Origin: Micropterix aruncella | Taxonomy: Eukaryota; Arthropoda; Insecta; Lepidoptera; Micropterigidae | DNA length: 64,000 bases | Assembly (NCBI GenBank): GCA_944548615.1 | Contig: CALYMY010000067.1 | Span: forward strand, 150,421-214,420 | Direction: 5' to 3' | In this document: positions 9,252-22,211 of the stretch, in pieces | Layout of the letters: each line of letters begins with the position of its first letter | Position numbering within the stretch: position 1 is the stretch's first letter | The notes under the pieces: generated by a model | Database searches by the model: none | What the model saw: the letters and a program-made list of their open reading frames with translations, nothing else | What the model was told of the DNA's origin: nothing | Made by a program: the position numbers and the translations under genes

Positions 9252-9398
9252 CTCTTTCCGTAGGTTGTTTACTCCTTTTAATTCGTTTAACGCCTCGCGG
9301 GCAATATCTCTGGCTCTTTCCGGTATTTCTTCGAAATTCCGAAACGGCACATCTATTTCTGTGGTCTCCATATTGTCTCTTCTCGTTGATCAAAGGCA
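9252..9398 (-). pseudogene. Captured gene exon, unit 3
   Basis: Asp form at residue 7 (base 9351 is A), like units 1 and 4. Splice signals and frame are intact. Confidence 0.55.
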
Positions 9399-9590
9399 CT
9401 GAAAATGAAAATGAAAAAGCACAGATTAAATAGTATTGAAAAGTAATTAAAGAAGAAGAAGAAGACGAGATAAAAAGCAGAAGCAATGAAATGAAAAGCG
9501 TTCTAAAACCCTATCTTTTGACACCTCGCTTGTGTGTATATGATAAAATAAAGAATATAATATTTAATTTATTAAACGAAGCCGCGGGAA

Positions 9591-9788
9591 AAATACTAAA
9601 ACTCCCTTGGCTCGGATCGCTACTATTGAAAACAAACATCGTAAAATCGATAAATAAACTTTCGCAAGTATGACGAGGGCTGAAGTTACCATAGAAACAG
9701 AAATCGTTAAATCGATAAATATTCTATTGCGAGTCGGGCCACCGCCTGAGCTCGTTACTATGGAAACAAAACCGTTAAATCGATAAAT
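9591..9788. promoter_or_regulatory. Triple X-box + DRE-like module, unit 3
   Basis: All three X-box/ATCGATAAAT pairs present, unchanged from the type copy. Confidence 0.6.
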
Positions 9789-9955
9789 CAATATACCTAT
9801 ACAGATATTAAATCGTCTATAATTCCGTTAATATTACTCAGATTTGAAAATTAAAAGAAGCGTTAGATGCGCAAAGCAAAACTCTATTAGATAATAATAA
9901 ACAGGGAGGACTATTGATGCCTTTTAGCGCAATAGCCCTCAAACGTCGGAAGCCA

Positions 9956-11826
9956 ATTTATTTCGAAAAATGTGATTTTTTCATAACAATTTCTATGTTC
10001 AAAATGAAAGTTTATATAAAAAAATTCAAAATGTCAAAATTTCGAAAATGCCATTTCGTAGAGATTTCAAAGGCCTTCGTTCTGTCCGAACACCGTAACG
10101 CGTTAGGTTTACTCTATCTCGATTTATTTCGAAAAATGTGATTTTTTCATAATAATTTCCAAGTTCAAAATGAAAGTTTATATAAAAATTTTCAAAATAT
10201 CAAAATTTCAAAAATGCCATTTTGTAGAGCTTAAGCGGGGTGTCGATCTCGCCAAAGACCGCAACGCGGTAGGTTTACTCTATCTCGATTTATTTCGAAA
10301 AATGTGATTTTTTCATAACAATTTCTATGTTCAAAATGAAAGTTTATATAAAATTTTTCAAAATGTCAAAATTTCGAAAATGCCATTTTGTAGAGATTAC
10401 CAAGGTCGTCGTTCTGTCCGAACGCCGTAACGCTATAGGTTTACTCTATCACGATCTTTTTCGAAAAATGTGATTTTTTCATAACAATTTCTATGTTTAA
10501 AATGAAATTTTATATAAAATTTTTCAAAATGTCAAAATTTCGAAAATGCCATTTTGTAGAGATTACCAAGGCCGTCGTTCTGTCCGAACGCCGTAACGCT
10601 ATAGGTTTACTCTATCACGATCTTTTTCGAAAAATGTGATTTTTTCATAATAATTTCTATGTTTAAAATGAAATTTTATATAAAATTTTTCAAAATGTCA
10701 AAATTTCAAAAATGCCATTTTGTAGAGCTTAAGCGGGGTGTCGATCTAGCCAAAGACCGCAACGCGGTAGGTTTACTCTATCACGGTCTTTTTCGAAAAA
10801 TGTCATTTATTCATAACAATTTCTATGTTCAAAATGAAAGTTTATATAAAAAATTTCAAAATGTCAAAATTTCGAAAATGCCATTTCGTAGAGATTACCA
10901 AGGCCGTGGTTCTGTCCGAACGCCGTAACGCTATAGGTTTACTCTATCACGATCTTTTTCGAAAAATGTGATTTTTTCATTATAATTTCTATGTTTAAAA
11001 TGAAATTTTATATAAAATTTTTCAAAATGTCAAAATTTCAAAAATGCCATTTTGTAGAGCTTAAGCGGGGTGTCGATCTCGCCAAAGACCGCAACGCGGT
11101 AGGTTTACTCTATCTCGATTTATTTCGAAAAATGTGATTTTTTCATAACAATTTCTATGTTCAAAATGAAAGTTTATATAAAAAATTTCAAAATGTCAAA
11201 ATTTCGAAAATGCCATTTTGTAGAGATTACCAAGGCCGTCGTTCTGTCCGAACGCCGTAACCCTATAGGTTTACTCTATCACGATCTTTTTCGAAAAATG
11301 TGATTTTTTCATAACAATTTCTATGTTTAAAATGAAATTTTATATAAAATTTTTCAAAATGTCAAAATTTCGAAAATGCCATTTTGTAGAGATTACCAAG
11401 GCCGTCGTTCTGTCCGAACGCCGTAACCCTATAGGTTTACTCTATCACGATCTTTTTCGAAAAATATGATTTTTTCATAATAATTTCTATGTTTAAAATG
11501 AAATTTTATATAAAATTTTTCAAAAAGTCAAAATTTCAAAAATGCCATTTTGTAGAGCTTAAGCGGGGTGTCGATCTCGCCAAAGACCGCAACGCGGTAG
11601 GTTTACTCTATCTCGTTCTTTTGTGAAAAATGTGATTTTTTCATAACAATTTCTATGTTCAAAATGAAAGTTTATATAAAAAATTTCAAAATGTCAAAAT
11701 TTCGAAAATGCCATTTCGTAGAGATTTCAAAGGCCTTCGTTATGCCCAAACACCGTAACGCGTTTTATTTACTCTATCACGGTCTTTTTCGAAAAATGAC
11801 ATTTATTCATAACAATTTCTATGTTC
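9956..11826 (+). repeat. B array, unit 3: 11.3 x 166 bp
   Basis: Standard monomer order. Confidence 0.97.
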
Positions 11827-13269
11827 AGGAGTTCCCTCGTCGGGAGCCAACCCTGGGTGCAGCAGCCATGTCATGGTGGAACTTAGTAATTGCCATCATA
11901 ATGGAATGCCTATACCAAATTTCACGTCTCTACGGTTGACCGTTGAGGAGTTCCCTCGTCGGGAGCCAACCCTGGGTGCAGCAGCCATGTCATGGTGGAA
12001 CTTAGTAATTGCCATCATAATGGAATGCCTATACCAAATTTCACGTCTCTACGGTTGACCGTTGAGGAGTTCCCTCGTCGGGAGCCAACCCTGGGTGCAG
12101 CAGCGATGTCATGGTGGAACTTAGAAATTGCCGTCATAATGGAATGCCTATACCAAATTTCACGTCTCTACGGTTGACCGTTGAGGAGTTCCCTCGTCGG
12201 GAGCCAACCCTGGGTGCAGCAGCCATGTCATGGTGGAACTTAGTAATTGCCATCATAATGGAATGCCTATACCAAATTTCACGTCTCTACGGTTGACCGT
12301 TGAGGAGTTCCCTCGTCGGGAGCCAACCCTGGGTGCAGCAGCCATGTCATGGTGGAACTTAGTAATTGCCATCATAATGGAATGCCTATACCAAATTTCA
12401 CGTCTCTACGGTTGACCGTTGAGGAGTTCCCTCGTCGGGAGCCAACCCTGGGTGCAGCAGCCATGTCATGGTGGAACTTAGTAATTGCCATCATAATGGA
12501 ATGCCTATACCAAATTTCACGTCTCTACGGTTGACCGTTGAGGAGTTCCCTCGTCGGGAGCCAACCCTGGGTGCAGCAGCCATGTCATGGTGGAACTTAG
12601 TAATTGCCATCATAATGGAATGCCTATACCAAATTTCACGTCTCTACGGTTGACCGTTGAGGAGTTCCCTCGTCGGGAGCCAACCCTGGGTGCAGCAGCG
12701 ATGTCATGGTGGAACTTAGAAATTGCCGTCATAATGGAATGCCTATACCAAATTTCACGTCTCTACGGTTGACCGTTGAGGAGTTCCCTCGTCGGGAGCC
12801 AACCCTGGGTGCAGCAGCCATGTCATGGTGGAACTTAGTAATTGCCATCATAATGGAATGCCTATACCAAATTTCACGTCTCTACGGTTGACCGTTGAGG
12901 AGTTCCCTCGTCGGGAGCCAACCCTGGGTGCAGCAGCCATGTCATGGTGGAACTTAGTAATTGCCATCATAATGGAATGCCTATACCAAATTTCACGTCT
13001 CTACGGTTGACCGTTGAGGAGTTCCCTCGTCGGGAGCCAACCCTGGGTGCAGCAGCCATGTCATGGTGGAACTTAGTAATTGCCATCATAATGGAATGCC
13101 TATACCAAATTTCACGTCTCTACGGTTGACCGTTGAGAAGTTCCCTCGTCGGGAGCCAACCCTGGGTGCAGCAGCCATGTCATGGTGGAACTTAGTAATT
13201 GCCATCATAATGGAATGCCTATACCAAATTTCACGTCTCTACGGTTGACCGTTGAGGAGTTCCCTCGTC
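11827..13269 (+). repeat. A array, unit 4: 12.1 x 119 bp
   Basis: Standard order. No private difference noticed. Confidence 0.97.
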
Positions 13270-13281
13270 CTTGTCACGTAC

Positions 13282-13428
13282 CTCTTTCCGTAGGTTGTTT
13301 ACTCCTTTTAATTCGTTTAACGCCTCGCGGGCAATATCTCTGGCTCTTTCCGGTATTTCTTCGAAATTCCGAAACGGCACATCTATTTCTGTGGTCTCCA
13401 TATTGTCTCTTCTCGTTGATCAAAGGCA
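13282..13428 (-). pseudogene. Captured gene exon, unit 4
   Basis: Asp form (base 13381 is A). This is the last Asp-form copy, and every copy to the right has Glu. Confidence 0.55.
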
Positions 13429-13620
13429 CTGAAAATGAAAATGAAAAAGCACAGATTAAATAGTATTGAAAAGTAATTAAAGAAGAAGAAGAAGACGAGA
13501 TAAAAAGCAGAAGCAATGAAATGAAAAGCGTTCTAAAACCCTATCTTTTGACACCTCGCTTGTGTGTATATGATAAAATAAAGAATATAATATTTAATTT
13601 ATTAAACGAAGCCGCGGGAA

Positions 13621-13818
13621 AAATACTAAAACTCCCTTGGCTCGGATCGCTACTATTGAAAACAAACATCGTAAAATCGATAAATAAACTTTCGCAAGTA
13701 TGACGAGGGCTGAAGTTACCATAGAAACAGAAATCGTTAAATCGATAAATATTCTATTGCGAGTCGGGCCACCGCCTGAGCTCGTTACTATGGAAACAAA
13801 ACCGTTAAATCGATAAAT
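13621..13818. promoter_or_regulatory. Triple X-box + DRE-like module, unit 4
   Basis: Unchanged from the type copy. Confidence 0.6.
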
Positions 13819-13985
13819 CAATATACCTATACAGATATTAAATCGTCTATAATTCCGTTAATATTACTCAGATTTGAAAATTAAAAGAAGCGTTAGATGC
13901 GCAAAGCAAAACTCTATTAGATAATAATAAACAGGGAGGACTATTGATGCCTTTTAGCGCAATAGCCCTCAAACGTCGGAAGCCA

Positions 13986-16022
13986 ATTTATTTCGAAAAA
14001 TGTGATTTTTTCATAACAATTTCTATGTTCAAAATGAAAGTTTATATAAAAAAATTCAAAATGTCAAAATTTCGAAAATGCCATTTCGTAGAGATTTCAA
14101 AGGCCTTCGTTCTGTCCGAACACCGTAACGCGTTAGGTTTACTCTATCTCGATTTATTTCGAAAAATGTGATTTTTTCATAATAATTTCCAAGTTCAAAA
14201 TGAAAGTTTATATAAAATTTTTCAAAATGTCAAAATTTCGAAAATGCCATTTTGTAGAGATTACCAAGGTCGTCGTTCTGTCCGAACGCCGTAACGCTAT
14301 AGGTTTACTCTATCACGATCTTTTTCGAAAAATGTGATTTTTTCATAACAATTTCTATGTTTAAAATGAAATTTTATATAAAATTTTTCAAAATGTCAAA
14401 ATTTCGAAAATGCCATTTTGTAGAGATTACCAAGGCCGTCGTTCTGTCCGAACGCCGTAACCCTATAGGTTTACTCTATCACGATCTTTTTCGAAAAATG
14501 TGATTTTTTCATAACAATTTCTATGTTTAAAATGAAATTTTATATAAAATTTTTCAAAATGTCAAAATTTCGAAAATGCCATTTTGTAGAGATTACCAAG
14601 GCCGTCGTTCTGTCCGAACGCCGTAACCCTATAGGTTTACTCTATCACGATCTTTTTCGAAAAATATGATTTTTTCATAATAATTTCTATGTTTAAAATG
14701 AAATTTTATATAAAATTTTTCAAAAAGTCAAAATTTCAAAAATGCCATTTTGTAGAGCTTAAGCGGGGTGTCGATCTCGCCAAAGACCGCAACGCGGTAG
14801 GTTTACTCTATCTCGTTCTTTTGTGAAAAATGTGATTTTTTCATAATAATTTCTATGTTTAAAATGAAATTTTATATAAAATTTTTCAAAATGTCAAAAT
14901 TTCAAAAATGCCATTTTGTAGAGCTTAAGCGGGGTGTCGATCTAGCCAAAGACCGCAACGCGGTAGGTTTACTCTATCACGGTCTTTTTCGAAAAATGTC
15001 ATTTATTCATAACAATTTCTATGTTCAAAATGAAAGTTTATATAAAAAATTTCAAAATGTCAAAATTTCGAAAATGCCATTTCGTAGAGATTACCAAGGC
15101 CGTGGTTCTGTCCGAACGCCGTAACGCTATAGGTTTACTCTATCACGATCTTTTTCGAAAAATGTGATTTTTTCATTATAATTTCTATGTTTAAAATGAA
15201 ATTTTATATAAAATTTTTCAAAATGTCAAAATTTCAAAAATGCCATTTTGTAGAGCTTAAGCGGGGTGTCGATCTCGCCAAAGACCGCAACGCGGTAGGT
15301 TTACTCTATCTCGATTTATTTCGAAAAATGTGATTTTTTCATAACAATTTCTATGTTCAAAATGAAAGTTTATATAAAAAATTTCAAAATGTCAAAATTT
15401 CGAAAATGCCATTTTGTAGAGATTACCAAGGCCGTCGTTCTGTCCGAACGCCGTAACCCTATAGGTTTACTCTATCACGATCTTTTTCGAAAAATGTGAT
15501 TTTTTCATAACAATTTCTATGTTTAAAATGAAATTTTATATAAAATTTTTCAAAATGTCAAAATTTCGAAAATGCCATTTTGTAGAGATTACCAAGGCCG
15601 TCGTTCTGTCCGAACGCCGTAACCCTATAGGTTTACTCTATCACGATCTTTTTCGAAAAATATGATTTTTTCATAATAATTTCTATGTTTAAAATGAAAT
15701 TTTATATAAAATTTTTCAAAAAGTCAAAATTTCAAAAATGCCATTTTGTAGAGCTTAAGCGGGGTGTCGATCTCGCCAAAGACCGCAACGCGGTAGGTTT
15801 ACTCTATCTCGTTCTTTTGTGAAAAATGAGATTTTTTCATAACAATTTCTATGTTCAAAATGAAAGTTTATATAAAAAATTTCAAAATGTCAAAATTTCG
15901 AAAATGCCATTTCGTAGAGATTTCAAAGGCCTTCGTTATGCCCAAACACCGTAACGCGTTTTATTTACTCTATCACGGTCTTTTTCGAAAAATGACATTT
16001 ATTCATAACAATTTCTATGTTC
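13986..16022 (+). repeat. B array, unit 4: rearranged, 12.3 x 166 bp
   Basis: The order reads as monomers 1, 2/3 hybrid, 4/8 hybrid, 9, 10, 11/5 hybrid, 6, 7, 8, 9, 10, 11, 12. Switch points lie near 14195-14217, 14360-14461 and 14825-14846. The shifts are -1, -4 and +6 monomers, a net gain of one (166 bp). A private T-to-A change is at 15829. Confidence 0.85.
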
Positions 16023-17465
16023 AGGAGTTCCCTCGTCGGGAGCCAACCCTGGGTGCAGCAGCCATGTCATGGTGGAACTTAGTAATTGCCATCATAATGG
16101 AATGCCTATACCAAATTTCACGTCTCTACGGTTGACCGTTGAGGAGTTCCCTCGTCGGGAGCCAACCCTGGGTGCAGCAGCCATGTCATGGTGGAACTTA
16201 GTAATTGCCATCATAATGGAATGCCTATACCAAATTTCACGTCTCTACGGTTGACCGTTGAGGAGTTCCCTCGTCGGGAGCCAACCCTGGGTGCAGCAGC
16301 GATGTCATGGTGGAACTTAGAAATTGCCGTCATAATGGAATGCCTATACCAAATTTCACGTCTCTACGGTTGACCGTTGAGGAGTTCCCTCGTCGGGAGC
16401 CAACCCTGGGTGCAGCAGCCATGTCATGGTGGAACTTAGTAATTGCCATCATAATGGAATGCCTATACCAAATTTCACGTCTCTACGGTTGACCGTTGAG
16501 GAGTTCCCTCGTCGGGAGCCAACCCTGGGTGCAGCAGCCATGTCATGGTGGAACTTAGTAATTGCCATCATAATGGAATGCCTATACCAAATTTCACGTC
16601 TCTACGGTTGACCGTTGAGGAGTTCCCTCGTCGGGAGCCAACCCTGGGTGCAGCAGCCATGTCATGGTGGAACTTAGTAATTGCCATCATAATGGAATGC
16701 CTATACCAAATTTCACGTCTCTACGGTTGACCGTTGAGGAGTTCCCTCGTCGGGAGCCAACCCTGGGTGCAGCAGCCATGTCATGGTGGAACTTAGTAAT
16801 TGCCATCATAATGGAATGCCTATACCAAATTTCACGTCTCTACGGTTGACCGTTGAGGAGTTCCCTCGTCGGGAGCCAACCCTGGGTGCAGCAGCGATGT
16901 CATGGTGGAACTTAGAAATTGCCGTCATAATGGAATGCCTATACCAAATTTCACGTCTCTACGGTTGACCGTTGAGGAGTTCCCTCGTCGGGAGCCAACC
17001 CTGGGTGCAGCAGCCATGTCATGGTGGAACTTAGTAATTGCCATCATAATGGAATGCCTATACCAAATTTCACGTCTCTACGGTTGACCGTTGAGGAGTT
17101 CCCTCGTCGGGAGCCAACCCTGGGTGCAGCAGCCATGTCATGGTGGAACTTAGTAATTGCCATCATAATGGAATGCCTATACCAAATTTCACGTCTCTAC
17201 GGTTGACCGTTGAGGAGTTCCCTCGTCGGGAGCCAACCCTGGGTGCAGCAGCCATGTCATGGTGGAACTTAGTAATTGCCATCATAATGGAATGCCTATA
17301 CCAAATTTCACGTCTCTACGGTTGACCGTTGAGAAGTTCCCTCGTCGGGAGCCAACCCTGGGTGCAGCAGCCATGTCATGGTGGAACTTAGTAATTGCCA
17401 TCATAATGGAATGCCTATACCAAATTTCACGTCTCTACGGTTGACCGTTGAGGAGTTCCCTCGTC
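16023..17465 (+). repeat. A array, unit 5: 12.1 x 119 bp
   Basis: Standard order. Confidence 0.97.
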
Positions 17466-17477
17466 CTTGTCACGTAC

Positions 17478-17624
17478 CTCTTTCCGTAGGTTGTTTACTC
17501 CTTTTAATTCGTTTAACGCCTCGCGGGCAATATCTCTGGCTCTTTCCGGTATTTCTTCGAAATTCCGAAACGGCACTTCTATTTCTGTGGTCTCCATATT
17601 GTCTCTTCTCGTTGATCAAAGGCA
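17478..17624 (-). pseudogene. Captured gene exon, unit 5
   Basis: Glu form at residue 7. Signals intact. Confidence 0.55.
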
Positions 17625-17816
17625 CTGAAAATGAAAATGAAAAAGCACAGATTAAATAGTATTGAAAAGTAATTAAAGAAGAAGAAGAAGACGAGATAAA
17701 AAGCAGAAGCAATGAAATGAAAAGCGTTCTAAAACCCTATCTTTTGACACCTCGCTTGTGTGTATATGATAAAATAAAGAATATAATATTTAATTTATTA
17801 AACGAAGCCGCGGGAA

Positions 17817-18014
17817 AAATACTAAAACTCCCTTGGCTCGGATCGCTACTATTGAAAACAAACATCGTAAAATCGATAAATAAACTTTCGCAAGTATGAC
17901 GAGGGCTGAAGTTACCATAGAAACAGAAATCGTTAAATCGATAAATATTCTATTGCGAGTCGGGCCACCGCCTGAGCTCGTTACTATGGAAACAAAACCG
18001 TTAAATCGATAAAT
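17817..18014. promoter_or_regulatory. Triple X-box + DRE-like module, unit 5
   Basis: Unchanged from the type copy. Confidence 0.6.
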
Positions 18015-18181
18015 CAATATACCTATACAGATATTAAATCGTCTATAATTCCGTTAATATTACTCAGATTTGAAAATTAAAAGAAGCGTTAGATGCGCAA
18101 AGCAAAACTCTATTAGATAATAATAAACAGGGAGGACTATTGATGCCTTTTAGCGCAATAGCCCTCAAACGTCGGAAGCCA

Positions 18182-20052
18182 ATTTATTTCGAAAAATGTG
18201 ATTTTTTCATAACAATTTCTATGTTCAAAATGAAAGTTTATATAAAAAAATTCAAAATGTCAAAATTTCGAAAATGCCATTTCGTAGAGATTTCAAAGGC
18301 CTTCGTTCTGTCCGAACACCGTAACGCGTTAGGTTTACTCTATCTCGATTTATTTCGAAAAATGTGATTTTTTCATAATAATTTCCAAGTTCAAAATGAA
18401 AGTTTATATAAAAATTTTCAAAATATCAAAATTTCAAAAATGCCATTTTGTAGAGCTTAAGCGGGGTGTCGATCTCGCCAAAGACCGCAACGCGGTAGGT
18501 TTACTCTATCTCGATTTATTTCGAAAAATGTGATTTTTTCATAACAATTTCTATGTTCAAAATGAAAGTTTATATAAAATTTTTCAAAATGTCAAAATTT
18601 CGAAAATGCCATTTTGTAGAGATTACCAAGGTCGTCGTTCTGTCCGAACGCCGTAACGCTATAGGTTTACTCTATCACGATCTTTTTCGAAAAATGTGAT
18701 TTTTTCATAACAATTTCTATGTTTAAAATGAAATTTTATATAAAATTTTTCAAAATGTCAAAATTTCGAAAATGCCATTTTGTAGAGATTACCAAGGCCG
18801 TCGTTCTGTCCGAACGCCGTAACGCTATAGGTTTACTCTATCACGATCTTTTTCGAAAAATGTGATTTTTTCATAATAATTTCTATGTTTAAAATGAAAT
18901 TTTATATAAAATTTTTCAAAATGTCAAAATTTCAAAAATGCCATTTTGTAGAGCTTAAGCGGGGTGTCGATCTAGCCAAAGACCGCAACGCGGTAGGTTT
19001 ACTCTATCACGGTCTTTTTCGAAAAATGTCATTTATTCATAACAATTTCTATGTTCAAAATGAAAGTTTATATAAAAAATTTCAAAATGTCAAAATTTCG
19101 AAAATGCCATTTCGTAGAGATTACCAAGGCCGTGGTTCTGTCCGAACGCCGTAACGCTATAGGTTTACTCTATCACGATCTTTTTCGAAAAATGTGATTT
19201 TTTCATTATAATTTCTATGTTTAAAATGAAATTTTATATAAAATTTTTCAAAATGTCAAAATTTCAAAAATGCCATTTTGTAGAGCTTAAGCGGGGTGTC
19301 GATCTCGCCAAAGACCGCAACGCGGTAGGTTTACTCTATCTCGATTTATTTCGAAAAATGTGATTTTTTCATAACAATTTCTATGTTCAAAATGAAAGTT
19401 TATATAAAAAATTTCAAAATGTCAAAATTTCGAAAATGCCATTTTGTAGAGATTACCAAGGCCGTCGTTCTGTCCGAACGCCGTAACCCTATAGGTTTAC
19501 TCTATCACGATCTTTTTCGAAAAATGTGATTTTTTCATAACAATTTCTATGTTTAAAATGAAATTTTATATAAAATTTTTCAAAATGTCAAAATTTCGAA
19601 AATGCCATTTTGTAGAGATTACCAAGGCCGTCGTTCTGTCCGAACGCCGTAACCCTATAGGTTTACTCTATCACGATCTTTTTCGAAAAATATGATTTTT
19701 TCATAATAATTTCTATGTTTAAAATGAAATTTTATATAAAATTTTTCAAAAAGTCAAAATTTCAAAAATGCCATTTTGTAGAGCTTAAGCGGGGTGTCGA
19801 TCTCGCCAAAGACCGCAACGCGGTAGGTTTACTCTATCTCGTTCTTTTGTGAAAAATGTGATTTTTTCATAACAATTTCTATGTTCAAAATGAAAGTTTA
19901 TATAAAAAATTTCAAAATGTCAAAATTTCGAAAATGCCATTTCGTAGAGATTTCAAAGGCCTTCGTTATGCCCAAACACCGTAACGCGTTTTATTTACTC
20001 TATCACGGTCTTTTTCGAAAAATGACATTTATTCATAACAATTTCTATGTTC
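18182..20052 (+). repeat. B array, unit 5: 11.3 x 166 bp
   Basis: Standard monomer order; the rearrangement of unit 4 is not shared. Confidence 0.97.
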
Positions 20053-21495
20053 AGGAGTTCCCTCGTCGGGAGCCAACCCTGGGTGCAGCAGCCATGTCAT
20101 GGTGGAACTTAGTAATTGCCATCATAATGGAATGCCTATACCAAATTTCACGTCTCTACGGTTGACCGTTGAGGAGTTCCCTCGTCGGGAGCCAACCCTG
20201 GGTGCAGCAGCCATGTCATGGTGGAACTTAGTAATTGCCATCATAATGGAATGCCTATACCAAATTTCACGTCTCTACGGTTGACCGTTGAGGAGTTCCC
20301 TCGTCGGGAGCCAACCCTGGGTGCAGCAGCGATGTCATGGTGGAACTTAGAAATTGCCGTCATAATGGAATGCCTATACCAAATTTCACGTCTCTACGGT
20401 TGACCGTTGAGGAGTTCCCTCGTCGGGAGCCAACCCTGGGTGCAGCAGCCATGCCATGGTGGAACTTAGTAATTGCCATCATAATGGAATGCCTATACCA
20501 AATTTCACGTCTCTACGGTTGACCGTTGAGGAGTTCCCTCGTCGGGAGCCAACCCTGGGTGCAGCAGCCATGTCATGGTGGAACTTAGTAATTGCCATCA
20601 TAATGGAATGCCTATACCAAATTTCACGTCTCTACGGTTGACCGTTGAGGAGTTCCCTCGTCGGGAGCCAACCCTGGGTGCAGCAGCCATGTCATGGTGG
20701 AACTTAGTAATTGCCATCATAATGGAATGCCTATACCAAATTTCACGTCTCTACGGTTGACCGTTGAGGAGTTCCCTCGTCGGGAGCCAACCCTGGGTGC
20801 AGCAGCCATGTCATGGTGGAACTTAGTAATTGCCATCATAATGGAATGCCTATACCAAATTTCACGTCTCTACGGTTGACCGTTGAGGAGTTCCCTCGTC
20901 GGGAGCCAACCCTGGGTGCAGCAGCGATGTCATGGTGGAACTTAGAAATTGCCGTCATAATGGAATGCCTATACCAAATTTCACGTCTCTACGGTTGACC
21001 GTTGAGGAGTTCCCTCGTCGGGAGCCAACCCTGGGTGCAGCAGCCATGTCATGGTGGAACTTAGTAATTGCCATCATAATGGAATGCCTATACCAAATTT
21101 CACGTCTCTACGGTTGACCGTTGAGGAGTTCCCTCGTCGGGAGCCAACCCTGGGTGCAGCAGCCATGTCATGGTGGAACTTAGTAATTGCCATCATAATG
21201 GAATGCCTATACCAAATTTCACGTCTCTACGGTTGACCGTTGAGGAGTTCCCTCGTCGGGAGCCAACCCTGGGTGCAGCAGCCATGTCATGGTGGAACTT
21301 AGTAATTGCCATCATAATGGAATGCCTATACCAAATTTCACGTCTCTACGGTTGACCGTTGAGAAGTTCCCTCGTCGGGAGCCAACCCTGGGTGCAGCAG
21401 CCATGTCATGGTGGAACTTAGTAATTGCCATCATAATGGAATGCCTATACCAAATTTCACGTCTCTACGGTTGACCGTTGAGGAGTTCCCTCGTC
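20053..21495 (+). repeat. A array, unit 6: 12.1 x 119 bp
   Basis: Standard order. A private T-to-C change at 20454 turns CCATGTCATGG into CCATGCCATGG in the fourth monomer. Confidence 0.97.
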
Positions 21496-21507
21496 CTTGT
21501 CACGTAC

Positions 21508-21654
21508 CTCTTTCCGTAGGTTGTTTACTCCTTTTAATTCGTTTAACGCCTCGCGGGCAATATCTCTGGCTCTTTCCGGTATTTCTTCGAAATTCCGAAA
21601 CGGCACTTCTATTTCTGTGGTCTCCATATTGTCTCTTCTCGTTGATCAAAGGCA
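21508..21654 (-). pseudogene. Captured gene exon, unit 6
   Basis: Glu form. Signals intact. Confidence 0.55.
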
Positions 21655-21846
21655 CTGAAAATGAAAATGAAAAAGCACAGATTAAATAGTATTGAAAAGT
21701 AATTAAAGAAGAAGAAGAAGACGAGATAAAAAGCAGAAGCAATGAAATGAAAAGCGTTCTAAAACCCTATCTTTTGACACCTCGCTTGTGTGTATATGAT
21801 AAAATAAAGAATATAATATTTAATTTATTAAACGAAGCCGCGGGAA

Positions 21847-22044
21847 AAATACTAAAACTCCCTTGGCTCGGATCGCTACTATTGAAAACAAACATCGTAA
21901 AATCGATAAATAAACTTTCGCAAGTATGACGAGGGCTGAAGTTACCATAGAAACAGAAATCGTTAAATCGATAAATATTCTATTGCGAGTCGGGCCACCG
22001 CCTGAGCTCGTTACTATGGAAACAAAACCGTTAAATCGATAAAT
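21847..22044. promoter_or_regulatory. Triple X-box + DRE-like module, unit 6
   Basis: Unchanged from the type copy. Confidence 0.6.
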
Positions 22045-22211
22045 CAATATACCTATACAGATATTAAATCGTCTATAATTCCGTTAATATTACTCAGATT
22101 TGAAAATTAAAAGAAGCGTTAGATGCGCAAAGCAAAACTCTATTAGATAATAATAAACAGGGAGGACTATTGATGCCTTTTAGCGCAATAGCCCTCAAAC
22201 GTCGGAAGCCA

